Shown: one piece after another, positions 34,520 to 43,063 of the stretch | Layout of the letters: every line of letters begins with the position of its first letter | How positions within the stretch are numbered: the first letter of the stretch is position 1 | DNA from: Flavobacteriales bacterium | GTDB taxonomy: Bacteria; Bacteroidota; Bacteroidia; Flavobacteriales_F; PHOS-HE28 | Assembly: GCA_016704485.1 (NCBI GenBank) | Contig: JADJAA010000001.1 | Location: 806,001 to 870,000, forward strand | DNA: 64,000 nt | Reading direction: 5' to 3' | Notes under the pieces: model-generated | The model's input: the letters and a program-made list of their open reading frames with translations, nothing else | What the model was told of the DNA's origin: nothing | Database searches by the model: none | Position numbers and translations under genes: made by a program

Positions 34520-36628
34520 TTAGCCCTCCACAAAGTACATCTCCATTTCTCCTTTGCCTTTGACCTGCACTTTTCCGCGTGAGGTGAAGGTGAAGGCAGG
34601 TTTGCGAATGGTCGATGGTGAATGGTGAATGGGCGCTGAATTGGTGTCGGTTCGGGATTTCCCGTTCACCATCGACCCATCACTATTCACATCTTTCACG
34701 AGTTCATACGTCGCCTCGCTGATGTTCACCTGCCCCACTTCGCCGGATGATTCCATGCGTGAGGCCGTATTTACCGTATCGCCCCAGATGTCGTACTGGA
34801 ATTTCTTTACGCCCACGATGCCTGCCACTACGGGTCCGGTATGTATCCCCACGCGCATCTCGAACGCGGGCTTGCCCAGCGCATCGCGTACTTTCTTTCG
34901 TGCGACCATGAACGCCTGCATCTCCAACGCGGCATGCACGACGTCCGCAGGTGAAGAGGTCTTCGGATCCGGCAAGCCTCCGGCGCACATGTAGGCATCG
35001 CCGATGGTCTTGATCTTCTCGATGCCGCGTGCGGTGATGATGTGATCGAATGCTTTGAAGCAGGTGTTCAACTCTTCTACGAGTTCTTGTGGTGTGAGCT
35101 TTTCGCTGGCTTGCGTGAATCCTTTGAAGTCAGAAAAGAGGATGGTAGCGCTGTCGAATTGTTTGGCCAAAGCAGAACCGTTGTCCTTCAATTCCTCAGC
35201 GACTTCCGCTGGCAAGATGTTCAACAACAGTTCGTCGCTACGGTGCAGTGCTTTTTGTATGCGGCCGCGCTGTCGGAAAACCACGGCTCCGAAGATCAAC
35301 AGACCAAGCCCGGAAAAGAGGAAAATGTTGCGACGGTTCCGTTCACGCGTAAGGTCAATGGCAGCAGCGGTTCGTGTGCGACCCATTTCGATCTTGTGCT
35401 CCAGGCTATCCGCGAGCAAACGTTGACCCATGATGTATTGCAACTGGAATTTTGTTCGGTTCACTTCCTCCTTTTCATTTTCCAAGCTGTCGGCGATCTG
35501 ATCGTATGCCGCAAGCGATGCAAAGGCCTCTTGCCACTGCCCCAAGCCTGCGCAGGCTGCGGAACGTGTTTTGTGGATGGCCATGTGATCGTACACCGTA
35601 GTCGTGTTCCGCGATACGGTACGCAGGAAATTGCGCGTGATGCGCTCTGCCTCCTTCGCATCGCCAGTGCTCAAGTGCAGTGCCGCTAGTTCTGCGACCA
35701 GTTCTCCGAGTTCCTCGAATCCTTCCAATTCATCGAAGCTTTTGGCTGCCTCCAAGGCCTGTTGGAACAAGGCCAGCGCTTCAGTGTAACGGCCGAGTGA
35801 ATCCAAGGCTTGGGCTTGCATGAGTTGCCACATCGGGACCATGAAGTCCTTCATTGGTCGGTGGGATGCAGCGAGTTCGTAGGCTGCCACGAAGTCCCGT
35901 TGATGAATGAACACTTCAAACGTTGTCAACTGCCACGTTTCATTGTTCACCATTGATCGCATGGATGTATCCACAGGCTGTTGTGCAGTGCGGATCGTTG
36001 CCAAGGCCTCTTCGTTGCGGCCGGCCTCGTTAAGGACATACACCCGGGCCCGGTACAGGTCTGGAAGGTTGATACTATCCTTCAGCGCAAGGGTCAAGGC
36101 TAAGGACCGGTCCACCATACGCAATGCTTCATCATACAGATTCCGTCGGTTGAAGAAGTTCTTCAAGGACGAAAGGCAACCGATCTCCGAAAGCGTGTCC
36201 TGGGCCCTCACAGCGTACTTCAGCGCAAGAAGTTCAGCGTCCAACGCGAGTTGGTATTCTTGGCGATCGGCGTGGATCGAGCTGCGAGCACCCAAGGCCG
36301 CGATGGCACCACAGTTGTTACCGGTGCGGATGAATGCGGCCAGTATGCTATCGGCCAATACCATACCGCGGCTCATGGCATCCTTGTCCTTGAATGCCGG
36401 GGCATAAAAGGGCGCATCATTGAAGGCACTGCCTTGATTTGCCTCTTCCGTAATGGATGTGAGCAAGTTGTACTGCCCGGACGGACGGTTGACCCTCGGA
36501 TCGTTCATGACCTTTTCCAGCCAACCTGGGCTAGGGATCGTATCCTGCGCCATGCATTGCACCGAGATGCCGCACATGATCGGGATGGCAAGTACAGCTC
36601 TGCGTAGTTGGTGGTGGTAAAGGATCAT
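34520..36628 (-). CDS. Membrane-bound adenylate cyclase (class III) with TPR periplasmic region
   Basis: About 702 aa from the ATG at 36628, which opens a signal peptide ending near CMAQ. Residues about 40-400 are TPR-like helical repeats, one transmembrane helix (RNIFLFSGLGLLIFGAVVF) follows, then a class III cyclase domain: metal Asp residues in ILFSDFKGFT and TIGDAYMC, Lys in EKIKTIGD and Asp in YDIWGDTVN (the K/D pair that selects ATP), and catalytic Arg in ASRMES. Near the C-terminus about 30 residues (VNSDGSMVNGKS...SPSTIRK) interrupt the domain just before PAFTFTSRG; they are encoded by a palindromic repeat insertion at 34606-34690. Confidence 0.88.
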   Translation of the reverse strand: MILYHHQLRRAVLAIPIMCGISVQCMAQDTIPSPGWLEKVMNDPRVNRPSGQYNLLTSITEEANQGSAFNDAPFYAPAFKDKDAMSRGMVLADSILAAFIRTGNNCGAIAALGARSSIHADRQEYQLALDAELLALKYAVRAQDTLSEIGCLSSLKNFFNRRNLYDEALRMVDRSLALTLALKDSINLPDLYRARVYVLNEAGRNEEALATIRTAQQPVDTSMRSMVNNETWQLTTFEVFIHQRDFVAAYELAASHRPMKDFMVPMWQLMQAQALDSLGRYTEALALFQQALEAAKSFDELEGFEELGELVAELAALHLSTGDAKEAERITRNFLRTVSRNTTTVYDHMAIHKTRSAACAGLGQWQEAFASLAAYDQIADSLENEKEEVNRTKFQLQYIMGQRLLADSLEHKIEMGRTRTAAAIDLTRERNRRNIFLFSGLGLLIFGAVVFRQRGRIQKALHRSDELLLNILPAEVAEELKDNGSALAKQFDSATILFSDFKGFTQASEKLTPQELVEELNTCFKAFDHIITARGIEKIKTIGDAYMCAGGLPDPKTSSPADVVHAALEMQAFMVARKKVRDALGKPAFEMRVGIHTGPVVAGIVGVKKFQYDIWGDTVNTASRMESSGEVGQVNISEATYELVKDVNSDGSMVNGKSRTDTNSAPIHHSPSTIRKPAFTFTSRGKVQVKGKGEMEMYFVEG
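34606..34690. repeat. Palindromic repeat inserted in frame in the cyclase gene
   Basis: The left arm GAATGGTCGATGGTGAATGG is nearly complementary to the right arm CCGTTCACCATCGACCCATC. The insert adds about 30 codons without stops to the cyclase gene. The GGTGAATGGTGAATG style resembles the short-period intergenic repeats at 7196 and 63435. Confidence 0.7.
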
Positions 36629-36914
36629 CGCAATGGGAAAGGTGGTGGGAAAGATGTTGCCAAGATGCACAGACCTCATGCGGAGCCACCTACCATTCCG
36701 GATGAATGTCGGTTTCACGTTCCGAGAGTCCCGATACGACCCCATATCAGTTTGCCGGTTCGCCATGCGCCAGAGCTGGGTTGTGCTTTACTGCGTGGGC
36801 CGTGTATGCGAGGGAAGTGAGCTGGTTTCCTTGTATGAAGTGTACTGCGGTCACACCCACATGACACATGAGGCTATCAAGATAAAGAGGAGTGCATTCC
36901 ATCATGGTCAATTG

Positions 36915-38408
36915 TCACTTGGCCACCACAAATCGCTGCGCCCCAAACCCGTTGATACCGATCAAATAACACCCCTCTGAAAGATCCGGGATGCTGACCG
37001 TGAAGGGAGATCGCTGGATGCTGCCACTCGCCTGAATGGAACCGGCAACATCATATAAGGTGTAGTACGACCCCGGTTCAACATCCGCATCCACTTGCAG
37101 TATGCCCCCTACCACTTCCACACGTATGCCGGGAGTTGCGGAGTGGTTTTCGGCCACGCCAACATCCGCGCAACCGACTACACTGCTCACAGCAAGCGGT
37201 GTGCCCACGATGGTGGCGGAGGTAATGGTCGGTGTATAGGGTGTGTAGACGGGCAGGAACCAAGGTGTGGTGGAAAGCACCACATCCTGTACGGTGAACT
37301 CCACGGATTGCGCACATTCCCCAAGTGCCATGTTCGCATCCGTGATGTGGAGCGCGGTACGACCAAGGTCCTGGGAGCACGCCAAAGCCACGCCACCTTC
37401 TGTAGTAAGTGCGATCACTTCCGGTGTAAATTCCGCGGACAAGCGGCCAGCGTGGATCGGATCAAGACCAAGGTCCATGGTGAATAGGAATAGTGCATCC
37501 TCACCGCTCATTTCAGCATACAGGGCCATTCGATCATTGCCTACGGCAAGGTCCAAGTTCAAGAATGATGGCTCGTCCTGTAGCAGTGGATCCATGCCGA
37601 TGATCAACTTGGTCCACAGTAATTCGCCATCATGGCTAAGTAAGCCGATGCCCGGACGGTTCACGCTCGCATCGAACTGCTCGAACGTAAAATAGACCCC
37701 TTGTTGCGTGGCACGTAAGCTTTCCACTTCAACGCCTGCACCGAGGTAATCAGAGATCCAGACCGGTTCGTCCTGAGCATTCAATTTCAGAATACCTAGT
37801 GACGTGCGCTTATAAGTGGCATCATTCCATTGGAGTTGATCGTGCACACCCGATAAGCTGAACCCATCGATCTCTTGCTTTGCATAGGCCAGCGTGCCAC
37901 TGGCGTTGAAGCGAAGAACCCTGTCAAAAGAATTGCCATCTTGATCCACCATGATGCACAACATGGTGAAGGAGTCATCGGTGTGCAAACTAATGCTGGC
38001 GCTGGTCAAAGGGAACGGCTGGCCGGTAAAGAACGATGCGGCCTGCGGAACACCTTGTGCGTTCGTGCGCATCCAGCCCAAGCTCACTCCGTCAACGGTC
38101 ACATTGGCTATCGCCATGACGAGCTGGCCATCCGATCGTTCGCACACATGGTTAATGATCACTACTGAGCCGTTCTCTTCGTAGTGCCTTCCCCATACCA
38201 CATTGCCCATCTGATCCACGCGGACCAGATCAAACCCATCCACCACCAATACATCGCCGTTGTCGAGGCCATACACATCGGCATCGGCACTGAGTGGAAA
38301 CTCTGGCGGGTTACCACCAAGCAACCAGGCTTGCGACTGTGCCTGTAGATCGTGCACGGCAGACCCTATAAGGGAAAGCAGAAAGAAAGGGAGAGTACAT
38401 ATTCGCAT
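36915..38408 (-). CDS. Secreted T9SS cargo protein with delta-60-like repeats
   Basis: 497 aa with a signal peptide (MRICTLPFFLLSLIGSAVHDLQAQ). The body has repeated strands of the type D-x-G-x-V-V-W-G / N-A-x-G-x-L-x-Y-A-K that suggest a beta-propeller of about six blades reading (for example DQMGNVVWGRHY, NASGTLAYAKQE, SHDGELLWTK). The last 80 residues are a T9SS type A sorting domain (YYTLYDVAGSIQASG, GCYLIGINGFGAQRFVVAK). No enzyme motif. Exported through the outer membrane by T9SS; function unknown. Confidence 0.83.
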   Translation of the reverse strand: MRICTLPFFLLSLIGSAVHDLQAQSQAWLLGGNPPEFPLSADADVYGLDNGDVLVVDGFDLVRVDQMGNVVWGRHYEENGSVVIINHVCERSDGQLVMAIANVTVDGVSLGWMRTNAQGVPQAASFFTGQPFPLTSASISLHTDDSFTMLCIMVDQDGNSFDRVLRFNASGTLAYAKQEIDGFSLSGVHDQLQWNDATYKRTSLGILKLNAQDEPVWISDYLGAGVEVESLRATQQGVYFTFEQFDASVNRPGIGLLSHDGELLWTKLIIGMDPLLQDEPSFLNLDLAVGNDRMALYAEMSGEDALFLFTMDLGLDPIHAGRLSAEFTPEVIALTTEGGVALACSQDLGRTALHITDANMALGECAQSVEFTVQDVVLSTTPWFLPVYTPYTPTITSATIVGTPLAVSSVVGCADVGVAENHSATPGIRVEVVGGILQVDADVEPGSYYTLYDVAGSIQASGSIQRSPFTVSIPDLSEGCYLIGINGFGAQRFVVAK

Positions 38409-38718
38409 GTTGATGTTCGCGTTCGTTGATCTGAAGTGTTGATCTTGGGTCTTATTGAAATATAAAGATGGTGGATATTTTCATGCTACCACAGCCCCAA
38501 CATCTTCAGCGCTCCAGAAACCCACCGATCTCCTTTATACATTGAGCAGACTTCTTAACTGCAAATGCGCGACGATAGCATAACCCTCGGCGTATCCACC
38601 TTGGTGACCTTTCGGATCGTATAAAGCCGCAGTGCTTTTTAGAACTTGCCGAAATTTACTACATGTTGTAAGGCCTGCCCCATAGCAAACCACACAACCC
38701 AGTACCCCGCACTCCCTC
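38409..38718. other. Intergenic, includes start of duplication copy 2
   Basis: About 310 bp. Only the final 18 bp (ACCCCGCACTCCC onward, from 38701) are recognisable, as the shared edge of the segmental duplication. Nothing else seen. Confidence 0.4.
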
Positions 38719-39150
38719 TCAGTTGAAGTCCGGCTGATCGGTGCGTCCGCCTTGGTTCCAAACCTTGACTACTGAAGCCTTCAGGACGCGGCCCTCGGCG
38801 TCGAAGCGTACATCCCATTCCGCACCAGCACCGCACCATGTCATTAAACCCAGCCGTATGGTGCAATTCAGGTCCTCACCGCGCCACATCACTTGGAATT
38901 CGATGCAATCGTTTCCGGTGATCTCCTTGATGGCTTCGCTATTAGCGAACATGTCCTCTATGCCGATGCCCAGATCCAGTTCGGCATTGATCTCATCCAA
39001 TAGTACAGGGCGCACAGCGCCTTTGCGTACGTAGCGGAAAAAGTTCCGCAGGGCTGCTTCGTCGATAATGCTGAGGGCCCAGAACAACTTGTGCTCTGCC
39101 CAGTCCATAGGTGGCACTTTGCGGACGTTGGTGGCGATTGCGGTGCTCAT
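38719..39150 (-). CDS. Duplicate hypothetical gene, full-length copy
   Basis: 143 aa from the ATG at 39150 (MSTAIATNVRKVPPMDWAEH). It is the longer twin of 34121-34519; the two differ at only a handful of residues. The fold appears to be an N-terminal helical part (ALSIIDEAALRNFFRYVRKG) and a beta sandwich or NTF2-like end (CIEFQVMW, TIRLGLMTWCGAGAEWDVRF, VVKVWNQGG), which would fit an SnoaL/NTF2-like fold, but this is only an impression. Confidence 0.75.
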   Translation of the reverse strand: MSTAIATNVRKVPPMDWAEHKLFWALSIIDEAALRNFFRYVRKGAVRPVLLDEINAELDLGIGIEDMFANSEAIKEITGNDCIEFQVMWRGEDLNCTIRLGLMTWCGAGAEWDVRFDAEGRVLKASVVKVWNQGGRTDQPDFN

Positions 39151-39481
39151 GGTTTTTATTTCAAATATGTGGTTGCGAACGCACCTTTTTGCACGCTGCG
39201 TTGCACAAGTAGTGAACCGGTCCATGTGCAGTACAGGATCCTGATACCGCGCGATCTTCCGACGCAAGTTCATCTAAGGCCAAAGCGCCCGGCCTAGTGC
39301 CTCACCCTACCCGCCTGCTGAAGAAGTTTCTGCCAACTGAAGTCTTTCTCTACGCAGTTAAGATCCTATTCCGCTGAAGGGAGTTCTTCTTCCGCGCAAA
39401 GCAGCTCTTGTTTCCCATAGCTAAGCCGTTAGTCCACCACGCTGAGGCATTGTTCTACCGGATGTAGCTCTTCCTTGGTGA
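39151..39481. other. Intergenic leader to the 42-bp array
   Basis: About 330 bp with no gene that I can support. Very degenerate array units may extend into it but cannot be aligned with confidence. Confidence 0.4.
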
Positions 39482-40302
39482 CGACAAGACCCAACTCCAT
39501 CGATCTATGATCATTTCTTCACCGATCAAGAACCAACTCCACAAATTCATGATCTTATTTCCACCGGACAGGAACCAACTCCACCAACTCATGATCATGG
39601 TTCCTCTGGACAAGTACCAACTCTGCCAACTCATGATCATGGTTCCTCCGGGCTAGTACCAACTCCACCAATTCATGATCATGTTTTCTCCGGGACGATA
39701 CGATCTCCATCAACTCATGATCATATTTTCTCCGGGCAAGTACCAACTCTACAAACTCATGATCATGTTTTCTCCGGGTTAGTACCAACTCCACCAACTC
39801 ATGATCATGTTTCCGCTGACCTTGACCCAACGCACAAACTCATGATCATGTTCTCCAATACCTGAACTTAACTCCCGCAACTCATGATCATTTAGTTGCT
39901 GACCTCAACCTGGGCTCGAGTAACTCTTATCCCATTCTCACTAACCTTTACCTAATTCCCGGATCTCATGATCATGTTCTTCTCACCATCTATCCACTTC
40001 CAGGATCTCATGATCATGTTCGCTGCCACCCTGCACTTACTCCACCAACTTTAGCTCCAACGTTCACGCACCTTGCTCTTGTTCCGGCAACTCATGATCA
40101 TGGTTTCGCCTACCTATGTTGCACCTCATCAACTCATGAACACGTTCTGATCGAACTGCGCGCTGACCCTGAAAGTGATGATCACACCCGTGCTACCCAT
40201 GATCATGATCGAACAAATTATGATCATATTCAGGACGCGCCTTTCTCTGTTCTTAGCTGCTCACTATCAACCCATTGCGAATTGGAGGTGATCCGACATT
40301 AG
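39482..40302 (+). repeat. 42-bp tandem array with phased TGATCA core (18 units)
   Basis: TGATCA (usually inside CATGATCATG) starts at 39508, 39592, 39634, 39676, 39718, 39760, 39802, 39843, 39885, 39969, 40011, 40095, 40179 and 40221. Diverged versions occupy 39550 (TGATCT), 39927, 40053 and 40137 (TGAACA). All lie on a 42-bp grid with only one 1-bp slip (39802 to 39843) in 713 bp. The left units also share CCAACTCCACCAACT before the core and TTTTCTCCGGG after it; in the right half these flanks have largely diverged. On the plus strand the grid is a 14-codon repeat (P-T-P-P-T-H-D-H-V-F-S-G-Q-V) with no stop from 39482 to the slip and, one frame over, from there to TAG at 40300, yet there is no start codon. 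An extra TGATCA sits half a period off at 40200. Confidence 0.85.
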
Positions 40303-40396
40303 CAGCACTTGGGAGGTTCCGCGTAGAACATTCTCCCTACAGGACCAGTATAAACGCTCGTGCTCGGAATTCACCGGCACAACAAACTTGAAGACG

Positions 40397-41011
40397 ATGG
40401 CCAAGTACACCGTTAAAACCGGGACCAATGCCAAGGATGCAGCTACGGTTCTGGAAAAAGGCCGCACGGTAGCGCAGATGCTTCTAGGCAATCCGGGTTA
40501 CCCTACGTTGCAGTCGCAGCTCCCTGCACTGAATGTTCTGTGTGATGCGTTGGAAACGACGAGCACTGCGATGCTATTCAATGGCGGGAAGCTCAGTCGG
40601 GAAGCAAAACACTTGGCGTTCGAAGCGCTTCGCGATGCACTGAAGGAGATCTCGGGCTTCGTGCAGGGTATCAGTAAAGGCGATAAGGCATTGATCCTGA
40701 GCGCAGGTTTTGATGTGGTGAAACCACGCACGAAGTTGCAGACGCCGGAGTCCCCGAAGGACCTGAAGGTGCAACGTACAGTTGAACGCGGGATCCTGAA
40801 GGTGAAATGGACACGCGTAAGTTGCTCCAAACTCACTTACCTGGAAATGGCAGAAAAAGGCAGCGACGCGTGGCAACGCATACACACCACCCGCAACAGC
40901 CACGTTATGACCAACCTGCAAACCGGCACGGAGTATTGCTTCCGGGTTCAAGCGGTAACTACAGGTGGCATCAGCCCCATGAGCGAGGTGGTGTCGAACA
41001 TCGCTGCGTGA
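40397..41011 (+). CDS. Fibronectin type III domain protein
   Basis: 204 aa from the ATG at 40397 (a TTG at 40388 is in frame). Residues about 1-115 are helical (DAATVLEKGRTVAQMLLGNPG, LNVLCDALETTSTAMLFNGG, FEALRDALKEISGFVQGISKG). Residues 118-204 are one FN3 domain (PKDLKVQRTVERGILKVKWTRV, TSYLEM-like strand, NLQTGTEYCFRVQAV, SPMSEVVSNIA). There is no signal peptide, so it is probably cytoplasmic. It starts about 95 bp after the end of the 42-bp array, whose sites could lie in its regulatory region. Confidence 0.78.
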   Translation: MAKYTVKTGTNAKDAATVLEKGRTVAQMLLGNPGYPTLQSQLPALNVLCDALETTSTAMLFNGGKLSREAKHLAFEALRDALKEISGFVQGISKGDKALILSAGFDVVKPRTKLQTPESPKDLKVQRTVERGILKVKWTRVSCSKLTYLEMAEKGSDAWQRIHTTRNSHVMTNLQTGTEYCFRVQAVTTGGISPMSEVVSNIAA

Positions 41012-41094
41012 TCGGTTAAGGCTTCGAGTAGAAGATTCGTTGTGGCTTCAGCGAAGTCTCTGCACCTGCTTCGGTCCACCTCCTATGCATTCTA

Positions 41095-41186
41095 TACCTG
41101 CGTAGGGTCTCCGCCTCGGGACCCTGCGTTGTTGGGCATGCACGCAGGGTACCCGCAAAATGTATGGGAGAACCTGCGGAGATCTA
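41095..41186 (+). repeat. Nested palindromic repeat, degenerate copy (a)
   Basis: It follows the family plan: outer arms CTGCG(T/C)AGGGTCTCC and GGAGA(A)CCTGCGGAG, inner arms GGGACCCTGCG and CGCAGGGT. It has more mismatches than the other copies. Its right end (GATCTA) supplies the TAG stop of the minus gene at 41184. Confidence 0.75.
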
Positions 41187-41594
41187 CGCATTCATCCCTG
41201 TCCATTTCAACGACAGCCGGATGCCACTGAATATCCCCAGCCCGAAGGCGATCGATGTGAGTCCGATGGTGCTGAGCGTATGGTACTTCAGCGCGGTCCC
41301 GATCTCCATACTCAGGCCCACGATCAGAAAGAAATACGCGAAGAAGTGGAACATGCTCAGTGGTCGCTTCAGCGTAAGCGGATCATCATTCCAGATGGGC
41401 TTTACCGCCTCTGCCCCGAATGCTGCGTTGAGCTTTGTGATCACGGGTATGGCAATGGTCGCGAAGATCAACGGCATCAGGATCATTCCTAGTTCCAGTT
41501 GCCCTACTGCGTCGATGGGTGCAACTAAATTCGGCAGTGCCGAAAGAGCGAGTATGATGGCTTTGATCTTTCCGGTCCGGTTCCAGTTCTTCAT
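41184..41594 (-). CDS. Small integral membrane protein of unknown function
   Basis: 136 aa with four hydrophobic segments (AIILALSALPNLVAPI, LELGMILMPLIFATIAIPVIT, MFHFFAYFFLIVGLSMEI, LTSIAFGLGIFSGIRL). No family recognised. Its stop codon lies inside the end of repeat copy (a), so the repeat may have set the present C-terminus. It is 48 bp after the CDF transporter gene on the same strand. Confidence 0.68.
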   Translation of the reverse strand: MKNWNRTGKIKAIILALSALPNLVAPIDAVGQLELGMILMPLIFATIAIPVITKLNAAFGAEAVKPIWNDDPLTLKRPLSMFHFFAYFFLIVGLSMEIGTALKYHTLSTIGLTSIAFGLGIFSGIRLSLKWTGMNA

Positions 41595-41642
41595 GGGCGG
41601 GGTTGCGTTGGAGAGTTGGGGGTGGTTTGCGGTTCTGTCGTT

Positions 41643-42512
41643 CTACTTACTGGGTTCAATGTGGATCAGCACATGGCCCAATTGTGGGATGTCCTTCCGC
41701 AACGTGTCCTTGAGCCGATGTGCTATTTCATGGCCGTGCTCTACGGTGATGGTAGCGCTTACCAGCGCGTGAAGGCCCACGTGATAGTTCATGCCGGATT
41801 TCCGGATGAAGCACTTCTCGGTAGCTACGACCCCTTCGACCGTTAACGCGACTTTCCGGATGTCCAGAACGAGGTCGTCGTACACATGCTCATCCATGAT
41901 CTCTCCCAGTGCCGGCCTGAATATCTTATAGCTGTTGTACAGGATGAAGCCGGACGCAAAAAGTGCTGCCCAATCGTCCGCGGTCTCGTATCCCTTGCCA
42001 AAGTAGAGGGCAATGGAAATTCCGATCAATGCAGCGACGGATGTTATCGCATCGCTCCGGTGATGCCACGCATCGGCCTTCAAGGCAGAGCTATTCGTCT
42101 CGGTTGCTTTTTTCATGACCATTTGGAAGGAGATCTCCTTCCAAATGATCAACGGTACCAGTACAAGCAATGTCCACGCTTTGGGTAATTCATGCGGTGT
42201 GACGATGTTCTTAATGCTTTCATACGCAATCACCGTCGCAGAGGTGATCAGGAACCCAACTACCAGGAACGTCACTAACGGTTCTGCACGTCCGTGACCA
42301 TACGGATGGTTCTTATCTGCCGGCCTACTGGCATACTTCAAACCGAAGAGCACCAGAAAGGAAGCAACAATGTCCGTGGTCGATTCAATGGCGTCCGCGA
42401 TCAACGCATACGAGTTCCCGAAAAAACCGGCAGCTCCTTTTATTATTGCGAGGACCGTATTGCCTACGATGCTGAAATAGGTGGTCCGTATTGCGGTCCG
42501 TTCGTTGGTCAT
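41643..42512 (-). CDS. Cation diffusion facilitator (CDF) transporter
   Basis: 289 aa from the ATG at 42512 (MTNERTAIRTTYFSIVGNTVLA); the open frame continues upstream only because it runs through repeat copy (b). Six helices, with metal-site motifs in ALIADAIESTTDIVAS (helix 2; the first Asp of the usual HSxxD pair is here IADAIEST) and ADAWHHRSDAITS (HxxxD of helix 5). The C-terminal cytosolic domain (GVVATEKCFIRKSGMNYHVGLHALV) is ferredoxin-like. It would export Zn2+, Fe2+ or another divalent metal against protons. Confidence 0.88.
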   Translation of the reverse strand: MTNERTAIRTTYFSIVGNTVLAIIKGAAGFFGNSYALIADAIESTTDIVASFLVLFGLKYASRPADKNHPYGHGRAEPLVTFLVVGFLITSATVIAYESIKNIVTPHELPKAWTLLVLVPLIIWKEISFQMVMKKATETNSSALKADAWHHRSDAITSVAALIGISIALYFGKGYETADDWAALFASGFILYNSYKIFRPALGEIMDEHVYDDLVLDIRKVALTVEGVVATEKCFIRKSGMNYHVGLHALVSATITVEHGHEIAHRLKDTLRKDIPQLGHVLIHIEPSK

Positions 42513-42577
42513 TGGGGTGTGCAAAGTTGCACATGGACGCGGCACATGCAATGCTGGCCAATGTCCATCGCTATCCT

Positions 42578-42671
42578 TAAACCTCAGCAGGGTCTCCGCT
42601 TCGGGACCCTGCGTTCTTGGGCGTGAACGCAGGGTCCCCGTCAAATGCACGGGAGACCCTGTGAAGGTTTT
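42578..42671 (+). repeat. Nested palindromic repeat copy (b)
   Basis: About 94 bp: TAAACCTCAGCAGGGTCTCC at the left, an inner palindrome GGGACCCTGCGTTC / GAACGCAGGGTCCC around TTGGGCGT, then GTCAAATGCACGG and a right arm GGAGACCCTGTGAAGGTTTT. It lies between the CDF gene start and the divergent HTH gene. Confidence 0.85.
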
Positions 42672-42753
42672 GATCGAATGAATATCCGAAATATTGATGA
42701 TCTTTGTAGGAGCCCGGAATTTCAACTACCGGGTCTGCACATACTCCTCTCCT

Positions 42754-42999
42754 ATGAGCAAAAAGATGACCACCCCAGAGAACGATGCGCTGTTCGGCTA
42801 TCGGATCTGGCAACTACGGAAGAAGTACGGATGGGAACGCTCCTTACTGGCGCATCACTTAGGTGTACCGGAGGATCACCTGATGCGACTGGAGTACGGT
42901 GAACTTCCGTTGTACTTTGAAACAGCTATCCGGATGGCGCAACTAATGCGCTGTAAAGTTTCCGACTTCGAGCCGGTGAAGTTGACGGACATGGACTAG
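42754..42999 (+). CDS. XRE-family helix-turn-helix protein
   Basis: 81 aa from the ATG at 42754 (MSKKMTTPENDALFGYRIW). A single HTH: RIWQLRKKYGWERSLLAHHLGVPEDHLMRLEYGELPLYFETAIRMAQLM. No extra domain. It is divergent from the CDF gene, with repeat copy (b) between them, so it could regulate the transporter. No operator recognised. Confidence 0.82.
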   Translation: MSKKMTTPENDALFGYRIWQLRKKYGWERSLLAHHLGVPEDHLMRLEYGELPLYFETAIRMAQLMRCKVSDFEPVKLTDMD

Positions 43000-43063
43000 G
43001 TGATAGCGTGAGCGCGATCACGTTGTACCCTCCTTTGCCGGAACAGCATGTGCACTGTTGCGG

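Noticed and set aside
39455..39830. Minus-strand reading frames with repeated HDHELVELVL units
   Set aside because: They exist only because the TGATCA core reads HDH on both strands. The frame has TAA and TGA stops in the left units and several stops in the right units, whereas the plus frame has none besides the 1-bp slip.
39482..40302. CRISPR array
   Set aside because: The conserved core is only 6-10 bp and the intervening sequences are homologous to each other in the left half, so they are not unique spacers. No cas genes are nearby.
42513..42725. N-terminal extension of the CDF transporter
   Set aside because: The extension is the translation of palindromic repeat copy (b). The same peptide (HLTGTLRS...) appears before the DUF3703 gene from copy (f).
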